Of a stretch of 39,920 nt of DNA, positions 34,563 through 39,920 are shown one piece after another. The notes under the pieces are model-generated. The model saw only the letters and a list, made by a program, of their open reading frames with translations. It searched no databases and had not been told where the DNA came from. How positions within the stretch are numbered: the stretch's first letter is position 1; each line of letters begins with the position of its first letter. Origin of the DNA: Rubripirellula sp. (lineage in GTDB: Bacteria; Planctomycetota; Planctomycetia; Pirellulales; Pirellulaceae); assembly GCA_016779185.1 (NCBI GenBank), contig JADHOA010000005.1, positions 1-39,920 on the forward strand. The letters run 5' to 3'. Made by a program: the position numbers and the translations under genes.

Positions 34563-35135
34563 ATGACACAGTCTTTTCGCATTCTTTTATTCGGTTTCAC
34601 CGCCTTGATCTGTGGATCTGATCCAGCCTCGGCTGATTGGAAAAGCTTCTGGCATCAAATACATGTTGGCTTCCACAAGAACAATGATTGGCCCCAGCCT
34701 TTTCAGCAAGCCGACGTCCATGATGTCCAAAAGCCCTTTGAAATAATGAAATCAAATGGCTGGAGGTTGCATAACACCATTGGAAACGACTTGTTCCGAC
34801 CAGGAGATGGAAGTTTGTTGAGTGCGGGTCAGAGAAGGCTGCACTGGATTGCCACTCAAGCACCTGAGTCAAGGCGTCAGGTTTTCATTATGAGAGCCAA
34901 TACGATAGAAGAAACGCAGGCGCGCATCGAAGCTGTGACAATCGCGATCGAATCTTTTGGCAGCGATTCGATTACGCCTCAAATCTTTGTGACCGAAACC
35001 TCTCCTCCAACCATTTCTGGCTCGTGGGCTACTAAAATCAATCGCGATTGGATGGACCATATGGCAGCGCCCAAATTGCCAGATCAAAGTACCACCGGCC
35101 AACCGGGCGTCGGGGCGTCGTCGCCCTCTCGGTAA
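34563..35135 (+). CDS. exported planctomycete-type hypothetical protein
   Basis: A 190-aa protein from ATG 34563, which has GGGAG 10 nt upstream, preferred to the track's GTG 34554. The N-terminal signal peptide ends near ASADWKSF. The mature part contains FHKNNDWPQPF, PFEIMKSNGWRLHNTIG and RRLHWIATQAPESRRQVFI. These resemble an exported family repeatedly seen in planctomycetes (pattern HRNNxWPxPF ... NGWRxxNTxxxxxF ... KVRWIxxQAP), recalled from family knowledge and not checked here. No enzymatic residues are recognised. The C-terminal tail is low-complexity (GQPGVGASSPSR). Confidence 0.75.
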   Translation: MTQSFRILLFGFTALICGSDPASADWKSFWHQIHVGFHKNNDWPQPFQQADVHDVQKPFEIMKSNGWRLHNTIGNDLFRPGDGSLLSAGQRRLHWIATQAPESRRQVFIMRANTIEETQARIEAVTIAIESFGSDSITPQIFVTETSPPTISGSWATKINRDWMDHMAAPKLPDQSTTGQPGVGASSPSR

Positions 35136-35312
35136 ACGCTAGCAAGCTCGATCGCGCACGTCGCACTGGTTGCAAAGTCGTTATAGAAGGTCTGTTAATG
35201 CATGTTGGTTAAAGTGTAGTGATTGTGCATGCCGATACAAGATTGACGTAAGTAGGTGTGCATCAGTAGTGGTTCCGTAATTGGCCACAGGAATGAACGG
35301 AGGAGATCGTCC

Positions 35313-36437
35313 GTGAGGAAATTCCATCAACTTAGGATTAAAATCATCCTCGCATCGGCATCTGTCTTGATGCTAGGATCGGGAGGGTGTTCCACGAAGA
35401 GTTTAGCTTGGAATACCTTGAATCCGTTTTCCGCCAACGACCCCGCTGGTGTGACCCAATCGTCCGACGACTCTGTGCCAAAGATTGCAACCGCTTCTCA
35501 GACGGTTGATTCGGAAGATGGTGTCATTCAAGGCGCCGGATTTACCGCTTCAGCAAAAAAAGCCTGGAGTTCAACCACCAGCGCTGTCACTGGAATTTTC
35601 ACGAATAGCAAGGAAGAGAAATCACCATCTGAGCGTGCAGAAAATGATCCGCTTAGTTTGTCGAACCAGCCAGAAAAGGTGAACGCCGAGGTTTATCTCG
35701 CCAACGGCCAATTGTGGGAGTCGACCGGTGACCTTGGAAAAGCGATGGAGAGTTACACCAGAGCTTTGACGGTGGAGCCGAATGACAGTTCTGCATTGAA
35801 AAGTGTTGCCCGGTTGCATTTTCGTCAGCAAAACTATGCCGACGCAGCTAAATACTTTCAGCGAGCCGCCACACTTATTCCAGAGGATGCTGGCTTGCAA
35901 AATGACTTAGGGTTGACACTGAGTAAACTTGGCCAATCCGAGACAGCCATTGAACATCTGTCCAAGGCATTGGAACTGAGCCCCGGAAACTCGCGGTATT
36001 CGAATAATCTTGCGAGTGTTCTGTTTGACAACCAGGAAGAGCAAGCTGCTTTGAATATATTGTCTAAGAACAATCAGCCAGCCGTCGCCCACTTCAACAT
36101 GGCATACCTCTACCTTCAATCCGGTAAACTCGTCCAAGCGCGAAAGCACCTAAGCGAGGTGATGAAGTATGAAGTTCTTGCCGCAGATGATGTTGCAACT
36201 CGCCGGGCGGTAGACCGCACGAGGGAGATGTTGGCAGGTCTCGACTTGCGCGATGAGTCAGGTCCAGTTGCAAGAACTGCAGCCAGGCCCATCTCTCAGG
36301 TCATGGACAAGTCAAGTAGTACGGACGGCGTACTTTCGGCAACTGTTCCAGCTTCTGAGTTGAATAATTCGTCTTCAAACGTACCTTTTGCGTTACCCAC
36401 GGGGTACGAAATCAATCCAGCAGATTCTGAAAAGTAG
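35313..36437 (+). CDS. TPR-repeat lipoprotein
   Basis: About 374 aa from GTG 35313, which follows AGGAG by about 9 nt and gives a clean lipoprotein signal (IILASASVLMLGSGGC). The track's upstream start is disfavoured. A low-complexity region follows. Then come at least four tetratricopeptide repeats from about residue 125 to 290 (AEVYLANGQLWESTGDLGKAMESYTRAL, ALKSVARLHFRQQNYADAAKYFQRA, LQNDLGLTLSKLGQSETAIEHLSKAL, and one after HFNMAYLYLQSGKL; all in outline). It is probably an envelope scaffold or assembly factor. Its stop codon abuts the stop of the convergent rnc gene with no intervening base. Confidence 0.85.
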   Translation: MRKFHQLRIKIILASASVLMLGSGGCSTKSLAWNTLNPFSANDPAGVTQSSDDSVPKIATASQTVDSEDGVIQGAGFTASAKKAWSSTTSAVTGIFTNSKEEKSPSERAENDPLSLSNQPEKVNAEVYLANGQLWESTGDLGKAMESYTRALTVEPNDSSALKSVARLHFRQQNYADAAKYFQRAATLIPEDAGLQNDLGLTLSKLGQSETAIEHLSKALELSPGNSRYSNNLASVLFDNQEEQAALNILSKNNQPAVAHFNMAYLYLQSGKLVQARKHLSEVMKYEVLAADDVATRRAVDRTREMLAGLDLRDESGPVARTAARPISQVMDKSSSTDGVLSATVPASELNNSSSNVPFALPTGYEINPADSEK

Positions 36438-37220
36438 CTAATCTTGGTCCGCCACCTTCTGGTCAGCTGGATAAGGAATGGCTTGATCCTGAAGTTGAGC
36501 GAGGGCATTTGAAGCAGCTTTCTGCTCTGCTTCTTTCTTGTTCGTGCCCCAAGCAGCAGGAAATTGTTTGTTATCGATTACTGCTGTGATCAAAAAGTTT
36601 TTACAGTGATCGGGTCCAGACTCTTTAATTAGTTTGTAAATGGGCGTGTGACCTAGGTCTCGCTGCGCAAACTGCTGAAGAGCTGATTTAAAATTCCCTG
36701 CTCCCTGATTCGCTATCGCACTGATAACTTCATTCTTGAGCCACCGTCTAATGATGACTTTGACAGTCTCGATGTCACTATCCAGGTAGATGGCAGCGAT
36801 GATCGATTCAAACACATCGCTCACGAGTGAACGTGGGAAGCTGTGATTGCGGGTGACTCCACGCCCTACAATGAGGCAATGATCAAGGCCCATTTCTCTC
36901 GCAACTCTCCCACAAGTTCTTCGGCTGACCACCGCTGACTTAATTTTTGTCAGATCTCCCTCGTTGTAATCGGGAAACTCCTCGAAAAGCCATTCACAGA
37001 CCACCATTCCGAGAACCGCATCCCCGAGAAACTCGAGACGCTCGTTACTCGCTAAACGGTGTGAAGCGCCCGAGGCATGGGTCAAGGCCGATTGCAGAAG
37101 CGAGATGTCTTTAAATGAATAGCCGATCGATTCTTGGCAGGATGCAAGTCGACCGGATTGGTCAGCACCTAATTGAGATTCAGTCGGATAGTTATCTGTA
37201 ACGATCGGTTCCGAGCTCAC
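36438..37220 (-). CDS. rnc: ribonuclease III
   Basis: A double-strand-specific endoribonuclease for rRNA and mRNA processing. The catalytic RNase III signature ERLEFLGDAVLGMVVCEWLF is intact, with the second acidic site in SDVFESIIAAIYLD. The C-terminal double-stranded-RNA-binding domain (FKSALQQFAQRDLGHTPIY; TNKKEAEQKAASNAL) is complete. The track starts at TTG 37274, which has AAGG upstream; GTG 37220 with GGAAAAG gives a more usual 260-aa length and is preferred, though both are possible. It converges on the TPR lipoprotein gene with abutting stop codons. Confidence 0.95.
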   Translation of the reverse strand: MSSEPIVTDNYPTESQLGADQSGRLASCQESIGYSFKDISLLQSALTHASGASHRLASNERLEFLGDAVLGMVVCEWLFEEFPDYNEGDLTKIKSAVVSRRTCGRVAREMGLDHCLIVGRGVTRNHSFPRSLVSDVFESIIAAIYLDSDIETVKVIIRRWLKNEVISAIANQGAGNFKSALQQFAQRDLGHTPIYKLIKESGPDHCKNFLITAVIDNKQFPAAWGTNKKEAEQKAASNALAQLQDQAIPYPADQKVADQD

Positions 37221-37351
37221 GTGTGATCTTTTCCACGCCAACGAGCGTTGGCAAAGAGGAAGGTTTCGCCGCAAATCAAATGCCTTGCATGATTTTTTGC
37301 GGGTCGCCTGTTATTTGACAAAAGCAAAATTGTCACACGCCGGTGGTCGGG

Positions 37352-37377
37352 TAAAAGTCAGAAACACAGTGCTGACT
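37352..37377 (-). terminator. possible terminator after the alkaline phosphatase gene
   Basis: Read on the minus strand, AGTCAG (37377-37372) pairs with CTGACT (37361-37356) over a 10-nt loop and is followed by TTTA. The six-base stem is short, so the call is tentative. It lies about 100 nt past the phosphatase stop. Confidence 0.35.
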
Positions 37378-37480
37378 CTTTCAATCCCGAACTCCGGTGG
37401 ATGACCGACACGAAGTCTACTTAGATCAGAATCTAAACACCAGATTCGAAATGACTTTTTGTCGATGGTTAGAGTGGATT

Positions 37481-39139
37481 CTAGGGTGATTCAGATCCTG
37501 CATTCGCAATTGTGGCAGGATCTTGATTGACAAAAAAATGTCCATGGTCCGCGGTTACTATTACCGCGGTGTGATCCCACGCATCATGCTGATCGACCCA
37601 ATTCATGACCACATCGAATGCTGCCTGACCACTCAGAACCGCTCCAATGCTGTTGTCGATGTTATTGGCATGGTTGGCCCAATCAACGTCCCCTGCTTCA
37701 ACCAAAAGCCAAAACTTGTTGTCTCCCGCCGAAAGATGAGTTAGCGCGGCTTGTGTCATTTCTGCAAGCGTTGGATTTTCAAACCGATCTTCTTTTGTGT
37801 AGGTTTCTATGCCTTTTCCGTCATCAGTTGGGTCGTAATTTCCGTCTGCTGTTTGAAACGGTAGATGACCGTCATATTGAGTGCCAAAGAAACCTAGCAG
37901 ACGTTTATTTGATTCAATTGCCGTAGTGGTCGCTTGGCTCAGAATTTCTGCGCCGCTTCGATTTTTTGTTCGAGACGCAACTACGTAGTTTCCTCCACGT
38001 TCTGCATCGACAGCTGCGATGTCTGATTGATGGAGGTATCGATTGCCGGACAGGTAATTAGCACCTTGGCTGGAGTCTTCAGTCTTGTCGGGGCTCCACC
38101 CGCCACCGATGACCACATCTAGTCCCCGCAATGGCTGATTCTTGTGCGAAACAGATCGAAGGCCAAGCATGTCGCGAGAGATATCTTGGTAATCCTTCCG
38201 CGTGACATTGTTTGCGTAGGCGGCGGCAGGTGTTGCGTGAGAGATGGGGACACTGCTCACGATCCCAGTTTTGAATGCTTGTTGTTCGAGCCTTCGGGCA
38301 ATTGGAACAATTTGTTCTCCATTGGGTAAGTAATTAATTGATCCGTTATAGGTTTTAACACCCGAAGTGATGCTTGTTGCCGATGACGCAGAATCCGTAA
38401 CGGTATGTGGTTGTTCCCGGTCTCCGCCAATCAAATAATTCGTGGTGGTCGGTTCAGCCCAAGGAGCGTGTCCACCACGGTTGACATCAAAGCCGCCTGT
38501 ACTCTGGGCGTCGCTAGAATCTACGGTTTGCGAGTTAACATCGAGTTTTGCATTTCCCAGCAGAGGACTCGTACATACCAGTGCGAAGTCTGTCTTGGTT
38601 CGGTAATCGTCAAGGAAGTGCAGCCCACGACCTCTGCCGCTTGTGTAGGGTACGCTTTTTTGATGGTAGGAAGCTGCAGCGTGAGATGTTTGCCAGTCCA
38701 TTCCATCGAAAACCAATAAGATAATATGTCGATAACCTTGCTGAACCGCTTGTAATTGCAAGTGATAGATATCGGTTTGGTCGTAATAGTCAGCATGGGG
38801 ATTGAGTGTTCCCGTTGGCACGACGCCGTAGAGTGTTTTTAATGCTTCTGCATTGCTGTACTTACTGCCCTGCTCTCTCCATTGATTGAGGGTAATTCCG
38901 AATGTGTAGACTGGAATCAATCGATTGGAGTGTTGGTTCCAGTGTCGATACTGATTGGGCCGATTTCCCCAGTGACCCCAAGCAGCTTGATTTTCAGTCA
39001 TCGCGGCTTGCTGCAAAGATCTTAAACGGTCGTTCCCTATATTTGTGTCGTTAGGTTCCGCACAGCCAGCGAGCTGTAAAGGAGTCATCAATAGAGCAAA
39101 AAAATAAGCTGCGGCTAAGAGTTGTAGTCTGTGTAGCAT
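37481..39139 (-). CDS. alkaline phosphatase family lipoprotein
   Basis: About 552 aa from ATG 39139; the track's GTG 39193 adds 18 residues before the signal. The N-terminus is a lipoprotein leader (LLAAAYFFALL ... LQLAGC). The fold is the PhoA-type metal-dependent phosphomonoesterase: first metal site ILLVFDGMDW, nucleophile Ser in VTDSASSATSITSGVKTYNG, VVIGGGW, and the second metal region LLVEAGDVDWANHANNID. The final His/Asp site is VIVTADHGHFF. All catalytic landmarks are present. It would release phosphate from organic esters in the envelope or outside the cell. No phosphate-regulon site was recognised upstream. Confidence 0.92.
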   Translation of the reverse strand: MLHRLQLLAAAYFFALLMTPLQLAGCAEPNDTNIGNDRLRSLQQAAMTENQAAWGHWGNRPNQYRHWNQHSNRLIPVYTFGITLNQWREQGSKYSNAEALKTLYGVVPTGTLNPHADYYDQTDIYHLQLQAVQQGYRHIILLVFDGMDWQTSHAAASYHQKSVPYTSGRGRGLHFLDDYRTKTDFALVCTSPLLGNAKLDVNSQTVDSSDAQSTGGFDVNRGGHAPWAEPTTTNYLIGGDREQPHTVTDSASSATSITSGVKTYNGSINYLPNGEQIVPIARRLEQQAFKTGIVSSVPISHATPAAAYANNVTRKDYQDISRDMLGLRSVSHKNQPLRGLDVVIGGGWSPDKTEDSSQGANYLSGNRYLHQSDIAAVDAERGGNYVVASRTKNRSGAEILSQATTTAIESNKRLLGFFGTQYDGHLPFQTADGNYDPTDDGKGIETYTKEDRFENPTLAEMTQAALTHLSAGDNKFWLLVEAGDVDWANHANNIDNSIGAVLSGQAAFDVVMNWVDQHDAWDHTAVIVTADHGHFFVNQDPATIANAGSESP

Positions 39140-39319
39140 TGGTCGACTTTGAATCAACACACGGGGTTGGAGGGCTTTAAAACGAGCTAACACGTTAACG
39201 ATGCGATCGTAAGCGTCAATCGCTGAGTCGGCTTTAAACGCTAACTACCGCTGTCATCTCTTGTTCTCTCGTTTAAACAGGTTGAGGACTTCGCTTATAC
39301 AGTGGTTTTCGTCGGGTTT

Positions 39320-39920
39320 TTAACGAATTCCATTTTTAGCTGCTAGGCGGCCGGTTGCGACTAGGAATTCCTTGCGTTCGTCGCCAAACCCGATTCCCGT
39401 GCGGAAATAGAGTCGGTCTTCCAAGGCGACGGGGGACGCAAAGATAGATTCGCCACTTGAGTTTTCAGCAAGTAGGTCAAATCGATCAGGGGAAGCAGCA
39501 ATGACAAAGATGGTACCCGACTGGGTTGCTACATAGATTCGGTCGTCAACTAACAGCGGAGAGGCGCTGATACCTCCTCCAAAAAGTCTCTCTTTCCATT
39601 TAGAGACACCATCTAAAGTTCGCCAGCAGTGAGCGATACCATTATCGGAAATTGCAAAGGCATGGTTTTTAATGGTCAGCAGGGACTGTTCGTAGCACAT
39701 GACGTTATTTTCCCAAAGCTTCGAAGCTTTGCCATCTCCGGTTACACACCAAGTGCCCGCGATCGGATTACCGCCGCTAAACAGGATTCTTCGATCGTCC
39801 CACACGACGGTACCGCAAATAGCTTCGGTTCCAACATCAGCGGTCCAACGGATCGTTCCTTTGATTGGGTCATAGGAAACTAATTGATCCGCACCCGCTA
39901 GCAGCAGTTGGCGTTGCCCA
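39320..39920 (-). CDS. partial PQQ-type beta-propeller protein (right edge)
   Basis: The track lists 161 aa from an internal GTG, but the frame is open to base 39920, giving at least 200 codons without a stop, so the gene starts beyond the window. Repeated blades of the PQQ/BamB type are visible: LLLAGADQLVSYDPIKGTIRW, GISASPLLVDDRIYVATQSGTIFVI and FASPVALEDRLYFRTG (in outline). Such proteins are usually exported outer-membrane or periplasmic scaffolds or quinoprotein-like enzymes. No quinone-dehydrogenase active-site motif is visible in this part. The N-terminus is missing, so export cannot be judged. Confidence 0.8.
   Translation of the reverse strand, partial: GQRQLLLAGADQLVSYDPIKGTIRWTADVGTEAICGTVVWDDRRILFSGGNPIAGTWCVTGDGKASKLWENNVMCYEQSLLTIKNHAFAISDNGIAHCWRTLDGVSKWKERLFGGGISASPLLVDDRIYVATQSGTIFVIAASPDRFDLLAENSSGESIFASPVALEDRLYFRTGIGFGDERKEFLVATGRLAAKNGIR

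Overview
The window reads as a chromosomal segment of a planctomycete, most likely in or near the Pirellulaceae. The estimated G+C is in the high forties. This placement is inference from gene content: a MoxR / DUF58 / BatA-like cluster with a divergent squalene-cyclase-fold plus DUF4159 protein, many exported proteins of unknown function, a CPVTGEPLG-type metal-binding lipoprotein, and a large coiled-coil FtsK/SpoIIIE ATPase. No insertion sequence, prophage, integrase, CRISPR array or rRNA was seen, so this is core or semi-core DNA rather than an obvious island.

Layout. (1) 1-5473, minus strand: moxR, a DUF58 protein, a BatA-like membrane protein split into two frames, an ECF sigma factor, and an overlapping partial gene running off the left edge. 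The divergent gene at 5640 encodes the cyclase-fold/DUF4159 protein that typically accompanies this set. (2) 8289-12271, plus strand: ribosomal protein L33 (absent from the ORF track) with a good terminator, recJ, a carboxylesterase and a DinB-fold protein. (3) 12450-18446, plus strand: a HEAT-like protein, an 80-residue helical protein with WXG100-like spacing, and a 1311-residue membrane-anchored protein with three FtsK-type ATPase domains, only the middle one having an intact P-loop. This is the best candidate for an under-described system. (4) 18426-23258, minus strand: a sigma-54 response regulator and its histidine kinase (ATGA overlap), an HtrA/DegP protease and a small basic protein, which together look like envelope-stress functions. 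(5) 23853-26842: a His-rich metal-binding lipoprotein preceded by interleaved inverted repeats, an unknown protein, a secreted lactonase-type beta-propeller, and tRNA-Asp(GTC) on the minus strand. (6) 26843-27704 appears non-coding. (7) 27705-31382, plus strand: a translationally coupled trio of an L7/L12-C-terminal-like small protein, a large lipoprotein with two membrane helices, and an ABC-2-type ATPase with no permease beside it. (8) 31453-39920: miaA, a divergent NRAMP-family transporter, an S4-domain protein, an exported unknown, a TPR lipoprotein, rnc, an alkaline phosphatase lipoprotein, and a partial PQQ-type beta-propeller protein at the right edge.

How genes work together. MoxR with DUF58 and the BatA-like proteins is a recurrent ATPase plus vWA-type set thought to act in folding or activation of envelope or metalloprotein targets. 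The kinase/regulator pair beside HtrA suggests control of envelope proteolysis. The small helical protein plus EccC-like ATPase suggests a secretion or translocation machine. All three statements are inference from content and adjacency. Starts were re-chosen in several places where a Shine-Dalgarno-like sequence or signal peptide favoured an internal codon. Residue positions are approximate unless tied to a counted motif.
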